DNA of 64,000 nt from Xanthomonas campestris pv. phormiicola (GTDB taxonomy: Bacteria; Pseudomonadota; Gammaproteobacteria; Xanthomonadales; Xanthomonadaceae), in contig CP102593.1 of assembly GCA_025666215.1 (NCBI GenBank), positions 757,001 through 821,000 on the forward strand, in the 5' to 3' direction. Every line of letters begins with the position of its first letter. Within the stretch, counting starts at the first letter, position 1. Below are positions 16,611 through 24,695 of the stretch, in pieces. The position numbers and the translations under genes are program-made. Under the pieces are notes generated by a model, which worked only from the letters and a program-made list of their open reading frames with translations, had not been told where the DNA came from and searched no databases.

Positions 16611-17868
16611 GGTAGGCGAGTTCCATCGCCGCGATCAGCCGCTCGCAATGCCGGCGCGCGTGCATCCCTTCTTTGTCGATGCATAGCACGTGCGCGAGAT
16701 AGCTGTCGTTGTTCCTCGGAGCGCCAACCTTCTTGCCTCGAATGGCGGGATCCAGATGACTCCTCCACACATGCGGGTCGTCTACAACGCCGTCCCAATT
16801 GGAAACGCCCGCCAGAACGCCAGGACCTTGCGGCAGCAGGAACTGGATCGCGGCGCTGCGCGCAACCGGAGCGACCACACAGTCGCGTAAGTCGGTGGCG
16901 CCGAGAGAGAGCTTGACGAAGGCCTGAATCAGATCGAATCCGACGGCGATCCGCACCAGCTCCGAAATCCAGTTCCCTCCTACGCGTGGATTGATCTCCA
17001 CCACGCGCGGCCCTCTGGAAGTGAGCTTGATCTCGGTGTGGGCCACGCCGTGGGAATAACCGACCGCGTGCAATGCCGCTTCGGCGAGGCGACTGGCGGC
17101 GTGGACCGTCGCAGCGTCCAGGATCGCTGGAACCATGTGGCCGGTCTCGATGAACAGCGTATCGCTGTAGAGCGACTTATCGGTCACCGCAATCACCTGG
17201 GTGGTTCCGTTCGCTGTCGCTGTCTCGACGCTGACTTCCTGACCATCGAGAAATTCTTCGATCAGCGCGACGGCGTTGAGCGTCTGTCCCCTAGCGTTCT
17301 GGCGATAGCAGGTGACTGCCTCGGCGGCCTGAAGCAACTCTTCATCCGTCTTCGCCAGCGCGACGAATGCGCTGGCTGACATGTCCGTTGGCTTCACAAC
17401 CACCGGATAACCGATCCGTTTGGCTATGGCCAGCGCTTCCTGTGGTGTGGTAGCCACCGCGAACTGCGGGGTCGGCACTCCTGCCGAACGAGAGGCCACT
17501 CGCATCAAGTACTTGTCCCGCGTGGTTCGGATCACCTCGCTGCCGACGGTCGGCAGTCCCAGCGTCTCGGCCACACGCGCCGCAGCGACAAGATAGTGAT
17601 CGCAAGACGTGATCACCGCATCGAATGGTCTGATTTCATGCAGCCTACGCGCGGTCGCGAGCAAGGTGGCGTCGTCGTTGACGTTGGCTACGACAACCTC
17701 TTCCGCTTCCGCGATCACCGGATGTATGCCATCACCCAGGGGGTTGTTCTTGAACCTGGACGGATCGGGTGTCACCAGCGTGTAGCTGTGGCCCAATCCA
17801 CGGATGGCCAAGGGCACCGTGACCCCGGTTGCGTAGATCCAGCTATCCAGCATGAGCAGCCTAGCCAT
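16597..17868 (-). CDS. ATP-grasp carboxylate-amine ligase in a nicotianamine-synthase-like operon
   Basis: A 423-residue ATP-grasp enzyme. ATP-grasp ligases activate a carboxylate as an acyl phosphate and join it to an amine or other nucleophile. Visible elements: a Rossmann-like preATP domain opening MARLLMLDSWIYATG; the A-loop GYPVVVKPTDMSASAF with its nucleotide-binding Lys; IEEFLDGQEVSVE on the central strand; and VVEINPRVGGNW, the metal-binding Glu/Asn motif. The frame is open further upstream, but the ATG at 17868 starts exactly at the domain and overlaps the upstream synthase stop by eight bases. It resembles amino-acid/peptide ligases of the CarB/BacD type, not an opine dehydrogenase. 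I infer that it makes an amide bond between an amino acid and the synthase product. Substrates unknown. Confidence 0.87.
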   Translation of the reverse strand: MARLLMLDSWIYATGVTVPLAIRGLGHSYTLVTPDPSRFKNNPLGDGIHPVIAEAEEVVVANVNDDATLLATARRLHEIRPFDAVITSCDHYLVAAARVAETLGLPTVGSEVIRTTRDKYLMRVASRSAGVPTPQFAVATTPQEALAIAKRIGYPVVVKPTDMSASAFVALAKTDEELLQAAEAVTCYRQNARGQTLNAVALIEEFLDGQEVSVETATANGTTQVIAVTDKSLYSDTLFIETGHMVPAILDAATVHAASRLAEAALHAVGYSHGVAHTEIKLTSRGPRVVEINPRVGGNWISELVRIAVGFDLIQAFVKLSLGATDLRDCVVAPVARSAAIQFLLPQGPGVLAGVSNWDGVVDDPHVWRSHLDPAIRGKKVGAPRNNDSYLAHVLCIDKEGMHARRHCERLIAAMELAYLERH

Positions 17869-18811
17869 GGGAGGGTTGCTCGTCGTATTGCCGTACGATG
17901 TAGGAGGAGTGATTGTTGAATGACAACGGCTGGAGATAGAGGTAGCGCTCAAAGGAATCGAGTTCCCACGGCTGCACTTCTGTATACAGGATGGTGCAAG
18001 GAATCGACGCGCTTCGAACGACCAGGAACGCGCCGGGCGCGGCGTGGATTCGCAGGTGCTCAATGACCTTTTGCTTCATGTCGGCCACGCCGACGAACCC
18101 TGCGAGCCAGATGACGTCGTATTTGGAAAGGTCGCGCAACTCCAGTATGTCGCTGGTTATGTGGCCTATTCCATCTGTAACGTTGAGGCGGCGCATCAAT
18201 TCGTGCGAGATTTCGTTCGCCTCCGCGCTGATGTCGACGCAATCCACCTTCAGCCCTAGTCGCCGAAGAATCATGGCTGTCGATCCAACCGGTCCGGATC
18301 CGATCATCAGTGCGTACTTCAGGTCACGCCCCGCGCAGATGCGAACCGTCTGATGCTCAAGAGTCACTATCCGCTCGTAAAGCGGGAGGTCTGTAAACAG
18401 CATGTGGAAGGCGCTTTCCGTGTCTTCCGATTCGAAGATCTTCCGGGCTGCGTCGAGTTCGCGTAGGTAGCACCATTGTGCATAGAGCGTCAGTAGTTTC
18501 GGCTTGATGTCGTTCAAGCGCTCATCTGAACAGACCGCATGAGCGATTTCCTTGTTGCGAAGGCTCTGACACAGATGCCACAGGCTGGAAAAGTCCGCGA
18601 TTGAGGACTCGTTGATCGTCAGCGGCTTATGGCAAGAAACGGCGTTATAAGCGGAGATAAGCTGTTCTACGTGGGTATCGACGGAGAGGTGATCCAACAT
18701 TGCATCTTGCTCCTGAGCGTTGCTGTAGTCGGTTGCCCAGCTATTGATCCTTTGATCGACGAGGCCGGGGCGATCATGGTTCCGCGGACCACGCACGTGG
18801 CGTTGGCTCAT
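17861..18811 (-). CDS. Nicotianamine-synthase-like, SAM-dependent aminocarboxypropyl-transferase family protein (first gene of operon)
   Basis: A 316-residue protein. The ATG at 18811 is preferred over an upstream TTG because AGGGAG lies six bases before it. The N-terminal ~130 residues are helical; a Rossmann SAM-binding fold follows with LMIGSGPVGSTAMILRR, then VDCVDISAEANEIS and a later LVVRSASIPCTILYTEV. These positions correspond to the nicotianamine synthase (NAS) motifs GSGPLPLTS, DxD and RSAHGARxFLYP. NAS-type enzymes use SAM as a 3-amino-3-carboxypropyl donor (nicotianamine, staphylopine, pseudopaline); the related cyclisation of SAM to azetidine-2-carboxylate is another possibility. 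The GSGPVGS loop departs from the canonical PLP, so the acceptor or chemistry may differ. It leads the operon with the ATP-grasp ligase and exporters. Confidence 0.75.
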   Translation of the reverse strand: MSQRHVRGPRNHDRPGLVDQRINSWATDYSNAQEQDAMLDHLSVDTHVEQLISAYNAVSCHKPLTINESSIADFSSLWHLCQSLRNKEIAHAVCSDERLNDIKPKLLTLYAQWCYLRELDAARKIFESEDTESAFHMLFTDLPLYERIVTLEHQTVRICAGRDLKYALMIGSGPVGSTAMILRRLGLKVDCVDISAEANEISHELMRRLNVTDGIGHITSDILELRDLSKYDVIWLAGFVGVADMKQKVIEHLRIHAAPGAFLVVRSASIPCTILYTEVQPWELDSFERYLYLQPLSFNNHSSYIVRQYDEQPSHG

Positions 18812-19688
18812 TGCATGCTCCCTATGCAAGGACCATCTGTCTTAACGCGTATCGCACGCTTGGCGAATGTCTCAGCCAATACTTCCGCTGTGACCTAAGC
18901 TATGAGTCGAGAACGATGGCGAGCCATGCAATCAATAGCCGGAATCCTGGTCTTGTTGCTGCGTTGATTCGATATCCACAGCGCCAACACCGAAGGGCTG
19001 GCGCCGCATGCCGGGGCACGGGTCTTTTAGGGATCACGTGCATTTATGGATTGCAAGTAAATTGCGGTGTTTTGCCCCGTGGTTTTATTAATGAGTGGAC
19101 CTTTCGCTGGCCTTTCCTTGGGTCAGGATGTCTACGATTGTGGACGCAATGGTGGTTTACAGCATGGAGACATGTACTGTTTTTAGAGCAAATATCAGCG
19201 CTTCCTTTCGTTTTGCTTTCCGTGGAAGCTATGTTTACTCGCGTAGACAAGTGATCGATTGGTGGTGCAGACAACTGGGGTGTTTATTGACGCCGGGTCT
19301 TGGCCTGGATCACTATCGATCGAGAAGCATCGCCAAATATTATCTGATGGGTTTAAGTGGTTCGCTTGCGGTGAATTGTTGGATTCTGGCGATTAAAATC
19401 TCGATTATTGCCGGTAACAGCGGAGCCGCTGGTCAATACTCTGTGGCGGCACATTGCTGTGTATCGGCGGAAAGTATCGGGTTGAATTCTGCAATTTCGC
19501 TTGGGTCTTCTTCACCGCGTGAGCCGCGCCATGCGGGATGGATTTCCTTCGCTGTCGCTTCTGCGCATCAATGGCATGACTGCAGGTGGAGCGCCGCTGG
19601 TTAGCCGAGGTGGCGCCATGCTGCGGGAATCCATCCTGTCTTTGCGCAACAGGTTTCGTTCTAGATCCCAGGAAAACGGAGTGTCCTT
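18812..19688. promoter_or_regulatory. Long A/T-richer divergent intergenic region of the synthase locus
   Basis: These 877 bases separate the two divergent nicotianamine-synthase-like genes and must contain both promoters. Open frames at 18811-19254 and 19095-19604 have no ribosome site, domain or protein-like composition that I trust, so I do not call a gene. The stretch around 19040-19420 is notably rich in A/T for this genome, which fits a foreign origin and a regulated promoter. I see no confident metal-regulator box (Zur/Fur-like palindrome). Confidence 0.5.
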
Positions 19689-20582
19689 ATGCATAGCGAA
19701 GACCTGGTGGCAGCAAGCACAAGCGAGCCGCTACTGCGGGGAGTCGGTGTAAGCGAGCTGACACTTGAGAGCGTGCTGCGATCCAAGGCGTCCATGCAGC
19801 AATTCATCTGCAACGTGGCTGATTTTCTCCGTGAACAGCGTGGTGAGGCGGGTTATACGGCCATGCCGTTCCATGTTCTCGATTTTCTGATGGAGAGCGT
19901 CGAATCGAGGATATTCTATGCGACGGAAGTTGAAGAGCTGATTTTTGGCATCAAGCGGGAAATGCCCCATCATGGAATATTGCAGGAGGCGTATTGCGTA
20001 TGGGAGACGACGCTGGAGCGTAATTTCGTCGCGCGATTGTGTGCGGGGTCCGCGACGGCGATCTCCGATTATAGATTGGCTAATCGCCTGCAGCGCCTCG
20101 TGCGGCGCGAGGTGTCGATGCTGCGCAGTCATCCGCAGAGAATGCTCTTTATCGGTTCAGGTCCGCTTCCGCTGAGTGCCATCTGGTTCAACAGGATTCT
20201 CGGTGTGCATGTCGATGGAGTCGATATTTCCAGTGCGGCTGTCGAGCAATCGTCGGCGCTCATCAAGATGCTGGGTCTGGATCGGTCCATTCGCATCCTT
20301 CATCGAAATGCGGTTGACTACGATGTTTCGGGCTATGACATGATCGTCATCGCGCTTCTCGCAAAACCCAAGCAGCTGCTGTTGGATAACATAGCGCGCA
20401 CTGCGAGAAGCGATTGCACGATAGTCTGTCGTACTTCATTCGGGCTGCGTAGCCTGATTTACGAACCGACGTTCGTTTCCCCTGCGATTCTCGAGAATTT
20501 CGATATCGAGGATATGCGCTTGGTGAAGGGGGCGGGAGACGATACCGTCTCTTCGTTGAGGCTCAGTATCCGAGCGCTCTGA
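19689..20582 (+). CDS. Second nicotianamine-synthase-like protein, divergent from the operon
   Basis: A 297-residue protein with a GGAG site seven bases before its ATG. The N-terminal half is helical; the C-terminal half carries the clearest NAS-type signature in the locus: MLFIGSGPLPLSAIWFNR (around residues 153-170), then VDGVDISSAAVEQSS, and RTSFGLRSLIYEP matching the NAS RSAHGARxFLYP region. It should bind SAM and transfer its aminocarboxypropyl group. It differs from the 17861 paralog in the glycine loop (PLPLS versus PVGST), so the two probably act on different acceptors or at successive steps. The gene stands alone on the plus strand; the next gene (20796) is a core wall peptidase, so this marks the right edge of the locus. 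Confidence 0.78.
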   Translation: MHSEDLVAASTSEPLLRGVGVSELTLESVLRSKASMQQFICNVADFLREQRGEAGYTAMPFHVLDFLMESVESRIFYATEVEELIFGIKREMPHHGILQEAYCVWETTLERNFVARLCAGSATAISDYRLANRLQRLVRREVSMLRSHPQRMLFIGSGPLPLSAIWFNRILGVHVDGVDISSAAVEQSSALIKMLGLDRSIRILHRNAVDYDVSGYDMIVIALLAKPKQLLLDNIARTARSDCTIVCRTSFGLRSLIYEPTFVSPAILENFDIEDMRLVKGAGDDTVSSLRLSIRAL

Positions 20583-20795
20583 CGCGGGGTTCGCTTTTGC
20601 CGCGCCGCGCGAAGCCTGGCGACGGCCGTTCTCCCCCCGCGTCGCATGCGCGCGTGCTGCGCGCGGGTAGCCGTGTTCTGCTGGCCATGTCGGGGGTGGG
20701 GGGGCGCGCCGGGCGCATGTCGGCGTCTGCTGCTTCCTGCGCTGCCGCGTGATGGCATATGCTCGGCGCATGTGCTGTTCCTCGCCCCGCTGTGC

Positions 20796-21545
20796 ATGCT
20801 GTACCGGGCCATAGCCAGGGTTTGTCGTGGGCGAAGGCTGGCGTTCGCGCTGTTCGGCCTGTCTGCGTACGCTTCCGCAGCGGCGGCCCCCGGTCCAGCC
20901 TTCGAGTCAGCGCCGGCGCCAGTTGTCGCTGCCGCACAAGCAGGGCTGGTGGACGTGCACCAGGTTGCGCCGGACATCGCGATGGACATCCGCTATGCCG
21001 GCCACGACAACTTCACCGGCCGCCCGGTGCCGGGCTACGAGGCGCCCAAGTGCTACCTGTTGGCAGCGGTCGCGCAGGCGCTGGCGCGCGTGCAGGCCGC
21101 GTTGCGCGCCGAGGGCTACGGCCTGCAGGTGTTCGACTGCTACCGGCCGCAGCGCGCGGTGCGCGCGTTCGTGGCCTGGGCACGTGACCCGAACGACCAG
21201 GTCGCCAAGGCGCGCTACTACCCGCATCTGGACAAGCGCGTGCTGCTCGGCGACTACATCGCCGAAACCTCCGGTCACAGCCGCGGCGCGACGCTGGATC
21301 TGGGTCTGCTCGACTGCCGACACGGCCATTGCGCGCCAGTGGACATGGGTACCGGCTTCGATTTCTTCGACCCGTTGGCGCACACCGATGCAGCAGGGAT
21401 CGATGCGGCCCAGCGCGCGAACCGCCAGCGTCTGCTGCGCGCGATGGCGGCGCAGGGCTTCGCCAACTACCCGCTGGAATGGTGGCACTACACCTTCCAG
21501 CCCGAACCCAGTCCCGGCACCGCCTACGACGTACCGGTACGCTAG
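20796..21545 (+). CDS. ddpX: D-alanyl-D-alanine dipeptidase, VanX/DdpX family (peptidase M15D)
   Basis: A zinc dipeptidase releasing D-Ala from D-Ala-D-Ala, 249 residues. Metal-binding and catalytic motifs are visible: SGHSRGATLDLG with the His and Asp ligands, and the C-terminal EWWHYTF with catalytic Glu and third His ligand; the substrate-binding Arg is in CYRPQRAVRAF. The ATG at 20796 is chosen because it precedes a hydrophobic, Ala-rich signal peptide (to about residue 32), suggesting a periplasmic enzyme; the open frame extends upstream to 20646 without protein-like sequence. A role in turnover of D-Ala-D-Ala as nutrient is known for E. coli DdpX, but no ddp transporter genes are nearby here. 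No vancomycin-resistance partners (VanA/VanH) are seen. Confidence 0.85.
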   Translation: MLYRAIARVCRGRRLAFALFGLSAYASAAAAPGPAFESAPAPVVAAAQAGLVDVHQVAPDIAMDIRYAGHDNFTGRPVPGYEAPKCYLLAAVAQALARVQAALRAEGYGLQVFDCYRPQRAVRAFVAWARDPNDQVAKARYYPHLDKRVLLGDYIAETSGHSRGATLDLGLLDCRHGHCAPVDMGTGFDFFDPLAHTDAAGIDAAQRANRQRLLRAMAAQGFANYPLEWWHYTFQPEPSPGTAYDVPVR

Positions 21546-21574
21546 CCGTTCGTCTCGCTTCCCAGGCCAACATC

Positions 21575-21775
21575 ATGTCCGGCATGCAACAAAGTTTCAT
21601 CGACCTGCAGTGCCCGTATTGCGGCGAATGGATCGACCTGGCGCTGGACCCGTCGGTCGAGGCGCAGCAATACGTGGAGGATTGCCAGGTGTGTTGCCGG
21701 CCGATGCTGGTGACGGTGCGCTGGGACGAGGACGGCGCACCGGTGGTGAGCGCCACTGCCGAGAACGAGGGCTGA
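21575..21775 (+). CDS. CPXCG-motif cysteine-rich protein
   Basis: A 66-residue protein with LQCPYCGEWIDL near the N-terminus and EDCQVCCRPM in the middle, together forming the four-cysteine pattern of the CPXCG family (a small zinc-ribbon-like protein of unknown function common in Gammaproteobacteria). Two in-frame ATGs (21575, 21584) are possible; neither has a strong ribosome site. It follows the dipeptidase by 29 bases on the same strand. The highly acidic C-terminal end (DEDGAPVV...ENEG) is usual for the family. Function unknown. Confidence 0.85.
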   Translation: MSGMQQSFIDLQCPYCGEWIDLALDPSVEAQQYVEDCQVCCRPMLVTVRWDEDGAPVVSATAENEG

Positions 21776-21954
21776 TGCGTGCCTGTCGGTCGATTGCCAG
21801 CGTGAGCGCGGCTCCCGGTGGCCTCGGGCAATAGTCACGGCAGACGCCGCCGACATCGCCCTTTGCGACCATGCCCGAGTGCGCTGTGAGGACCGCACAC
21901 CGGCCGCCACACCACCTAGACTGGCGCTCTCCCCGACAACCAGGAAGCACCGCA

Positions 21955-22344
21955 ATGAATCTCCCGCTGCACTTCGGCCTGCTGGGCTCGCTCGAAGCCG
22001 GGTTGATCGCGTTCGCGGTCGGGTTCCTCGTGTACGCGTTGTGGCACCGCCTGTGCCGCTGGCTGCAATGGTCCGAAGGCCATGCGCTGGGCTGGTCGTG
22101 CCTGATCGCGGTCGCGGTGTCGGCCGGGATCGATTGCTGGAACCTGTTCTACACCGGCATCGTGCGCCTGGAGTCGCCGTTGTACGCGCGGCTGGCGTTG
22201 GCCAGCATCCACGATCCGAACGAATTGGGGTCGCGGGTGGTGCTGGAAGTGTCCGGTGCGCTTGCCGGCGTTGCCGTGGCCTGGGTCGCGTTCAGTTCGC
22301 GTTCAAGCGAAAAATCCGCCGAGCGCGACCGCGAAATCGGCTGA
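21955..22344 (+). CDS. Small membrane protein of unknown function
   Basis: A 129-residue protein with an AGGA-containing ribosome site before its ATG. Three hydrophobic segments are visible, at about residues 10-30, 44-62 and 97-115, with a short charged C-terminal tail. The first loop carries HRLCRWLQWSEGHALGW. I do not recognise the family. It stands alone between the CPXCG gene and an EF-hand gene; a run of seven T's follows the stop after only a weak stem, so its terminator is uncertain. Confidence 0.65.
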   Translation: MNLPLHFGLLGSLEAGLIAFAVGFLVYALWHRLCRWLQWSEGHALGWSCLIAVAVSAGIDCWNLFYTGIVRLESPLYARLALASIHDPNELGSRVVLEVSGALAGVAVAWVAFSSRSSEKSAERDREIG

Positions 22345-22569
22345 AACACACGGTTTTTTTCTGGTTTCCGAACGCCTCGAACGAATGGCTTACTGCACGC
22401 TCACCGCTTGCTAACCAAGCCGGTAACGGGTGTTTTCCATGCTGTGGTTAACGAAGCGTTGCCTGCGTTTTTTCGCAAGGGAATGGATTCAGCCTGGCAC
22501 CGGCACGGTGTGGCCATGCACCGGATTCGACCGGGCATGCCACAACCGAGAGAGCACAGGAGACCACCC

Positions 22570-22932
22570 ATGAACATTCGCAACCGCACGCCGCTGATCG
22601 GGACCGCCGCCATTCTCGCGGCCGCACTGGCCCTGCCGGCCTTCGCCCAGGAGGCGCAGAGCGATGCGGCCACCCAGGCGCAGTCGCCGACCAGTGCGAC
22701 CGGGCAGTCCGCACAAGCCGGCGCGTCCGGCGGCGGCCAGACCTGGGCCGATGTCGATACCGATAGCGACGGCGCCATCAGCAAGCAGGAAGCGCAGGTT
22801 AATGCAGGCCTCAGCCAGATCTTTGCGCAGGCCGATGCCGATCACAACGGCAAGCTGACCCCGGACGAATACAAGGCGTACGTCGCCAAACAGCAGCAGG
22901 GCGGCGCCGCCGCCGGCAGCAACGGTCAGTAA
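22570..22932 (+). CDS. Secreted EF-hand calcium-binding protein
   Basis: A 120-residue protein with a clear signal peptide (basic MNIRNR start, hydrophobic core, cleavage near AFAQE) and an AGGAG site upstream of the ATG. After a Gln/Ala/Ser-rich linker there are two calcium-binding loops: DVDTDSDGAISKQE and QADADHNGKLTPDE, which keep the Asp/Asn ligands at loop positions 1, 3 and 5, the Gly at 6 and the final Glu. It is expected in the periplasm or outside. A second, different EF-hand protein follows at 23172. Binding partner or role unknown. Confidence 0.82.
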   Translation: MNIRNRTPLIGTAAILAAALALPAFAQEAQSDAATQAQSPTSATGQSAQAGASGGGQTWADVDTDSDGAISKQEAQVNAGLSQIFAQADADHNGKLTPDEYKAYVAKQQQGGAAAGSNGQ

Positions 22933-23041
22933 CGCCGACGGCGGCAAGGCGCCACAGCCGGTACGCGCAGAGACGAGCGCGCGTGCCGGCCGCGGCGCGG
23001 AGACGACGTCGCGGCCCAATCGAACGTGACAATGCGTATGA

Positions 23042-23066
23042 GGAAGGGCGGCTTGTGCCGCCTTTC
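23042..23066 (+). terminator. Probable Rho-independent terminator after the first EF-hand gene
   Basis: GGGCGGC and GCCGCC flank a TTGT loop, with an A-rich start and a short T-run (AAGGGCGGC...GCCGCCTTTCC). The T-run is short, so moderate strength. Confidence 0.55.
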
Positions 23067-23171
23067 CGCTCTTGCGGTGCAACCGAGGAACCGACATGGC
23101 CGGACATCGGCGCGGCCATCCGCAGCGCCGCAAGGAGTAGGGTGTCCATTCGCCGTTGGATGGGGCCGCCC

Positions 23172-23585
23172 ATGAGTTTTTCACGCTATTCGCTGCGTCT
23201 GTGCCTGGCGTCGTCGTTGGCGGCTGTTGCCGCAACCGGCATGGCCGCGCCGCAGCAGGATCCTGCCGCACCCGTCCTGCCCCTCCCTGTGCCGACACCC
23301 GCGCCCACCCCGGCGCCGGCCGCACTGCCGCCGTTGCCTGCGCCGCCGGCATCGACCTTGCCGGTGCCGGCAGCGCCGGCCAGCGACGCCGGCGCCGCGG
23401 CAGGCGCCCGCAGTTTCGCCGCGATGGACCTGGACCGCGACGGGCGCATCGGCCGCGCCGAAGCCGCGGCCGACCCGGTCCTGCGCGAAACCTTCGACAC
23501 GTTCGACGCCGATGCCGATGGGGCGTTGTCGCGCGAGGAGTACGCGCATTACCAGCCCGGTCCCGGCGATCCTGCGGCGCAATAA
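23172..23585 (+). CDS. Secreted Pro/Ala-rich EF-hand protein
   Basis: A 137-residue protein: a signal peptide to about residue 26 (MSFSRYSLRL then a hydrophobic, Ala-rich run), a long Pro/Ala/Thr linker to about residue 75, and a C-terminal EF-hand pair with loops DLDRDGRIGRAE and DADADGALSREE. An ATG at 23160 would add four residues. It shares architecture, not close sequence, with the EF-hand protein 240 bases upstream. Predicted periplasmic or surface-associated; the proline-rich linker suggests tethering through or along the wall. Function unknown. Confidence 0.78.
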   Translation: MSFSRYSLRLCLASSLAAVAATGMAAPQQDPAAPVLPLPVPTPAPTPAPAALPPLPAPPASTLPVPAAPASDAGAAAGARSFAAMDLDRDGRIGRAEAAADPVLRETFDTFDADADGALSREEYAHYQPGPGDPAAQ

Positions 23586-23610
23586 GGGCCGCTGCTATGC
23601 TTGTGCGATG

Positions 23611-24375
23611 CCTACTCCTACCGCTCTGCGCTCCTCCGCCATCGCCCTGGTCGGCTTCGACGGCGACGACACCTTGTGGAAAAGCGAGGACTACTACCGC
23701 GACGCTGAAGCCGCGTTCGAAGCGATCCTCGGCCAGTACCTGGACCTGCGCGACGTCGCCACCCAGCAGCATCTGCTGACGGTGGAGCGGCGCAACCTGA
23801 AGGTGTTCGGCTACGGCGCCAAGGGCATGACCCTGTCGATGATCGAGGCGGCGATCGAGCTGACCGATGCGCGCATTTCCGCGCGCGATCTGCAGCGCAT
23901 CGTCGAGATCGGCCGCGCCACGCTGCAGCATCCGGTGGAGGTGATCGCCGGTGTGCGCGAGGCGGTGGCCGCGATCGCCGCCGAGTTCGAGGTGGTGCTG
24001 ATCACCAAGGGCGACCTGTTCCACCAGGAGGCCAAGATCGCCCAATCCGGGCTGGGCGAACTGTTTCCGCGCATCGAGATCGTGTCGGAGAAGGATCCCA
24101 AGACCTACGCCAAGGTGCTGGCCGAATTCGGCATCGGCGCCGAGCGCTTCGCGATGATCGGCAACTCGCTGCGCTCGGACGTGGAGCCGGTGATCGCGCT
24201 CGGAGGCTGGGGCATCCATACGCCCTATGCCACCACCTGGGCGCACGAGGCCGAGCATGGCGTGTCCGCCGACGAACCGCGTCTGCGCGAGGTGGCCACG
24301 GCGGCCGAGTGGCCGCAGGCGGTGGCCGACCTGAACCGGCATGCCGCCGCGCAGGATGCCTTGCCGCGGGGGTGA
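23611..24375 (+). CDS. HAD-superfamily hydrolase (phosphatase-like)
   Basis: A 254-residue HAD enzyme. Motif I is GFDGDDTLW (nucleophile Asp and acid/base Asp, here DGDDT), motif II VLITKGD, motif III the Lys of EKDPKT, and motif IV IGNSLRSDVEP; a helical cap lies between motifs I and II. These support a Mg-dependent phosphohydrolase. The substrate is unknown; the DGDDTLW and GNSLRSD variants resemble a proteobacterial subfamily usually annotated only as HAD hydrolase. It begins 25 bases after the second EF-hand gene, so it may be co-transcribed with it. Confidence 0.85.
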   Translation, partial: PTPTALRSSAIALVGFDGDDTLWKSEDYYRDAEAAFEAILGQYLDLRDVATQQHLLTVERRNLKVFGYGAKGMTLSMIEAAIELTDARISARDLQRIVEIGRATLQHPVEVIAGVREAVAAIAAEFEVVLITKGDLFHQEAKIAQSGLGELFPRIEIVSEKDPKTYAKVLAEFGIGAERFAMIGNSLRSDVEPVIALGGWGIHTPYATTWAHEAEHGVSADEPRLREVATAAEWPQAVADLNRHAAAQDALPRG

Positions 24376-24695
24376 GGGCGATCGCGGCGACGGCGTTCCC
24401 GCGCCGCGCGGATTGCGCCGCCAGTGTGTGCGGGGAGTGCGCAAACAGGCGCTGCCAGCGGTGGCGCATGAGGGCACGGCCTTGCGTTGGCGGGTGCAGG
24501 GCAGGCGCGGCCCGGGCGGAGCAGGCTCGTGCCATCGGCGCCGACGCTTTCCCATCCGTGGCGATCTTGCCCGAGACGCAAGCCGATCGGATCCGCCAGG
24601 TCGTCGGGTGGATGCGCTGCCTTGTGGGGCTTCCCTGGCGAGCGTGCCGGCCGCGCTACCCTGACAGCGCTGCCGGCATCCGGCAGAATCGCCGC
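24376..24695 (+). other. Intergenic stretch
   Basis: No gene, repeat or clear hairpin is seen in these 320 bases; the open frames here extend through with non-protein-like Arg/Gly composition typical of high-GC noncoding DNA. Confidence 0.45.

Noticed and set aside
19095..19604. Plus-strand open frame in the divergent intergenic region
   Set aside because: No ribosome site, no recognisable domain, and it overlaps other equally plausible frames; treated as promoter DNA, with low certainty.
9531..20582. Reading the locus as a standard staphylopine/pseudopaline cluster
   Set aside because: No opine dehydrogenase, histidine racemase or TonB-dependent receptor is present; an ATP-grasp ligase takes the finishing position.
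20796..21545. Vancomycin-resistance (VanX) interpretation of the dipeptidase
   Set aside because: No vanA/vanH-type ligase or dehydrogenase nearby and the host is Gram-negative; a turnover role is more likely.
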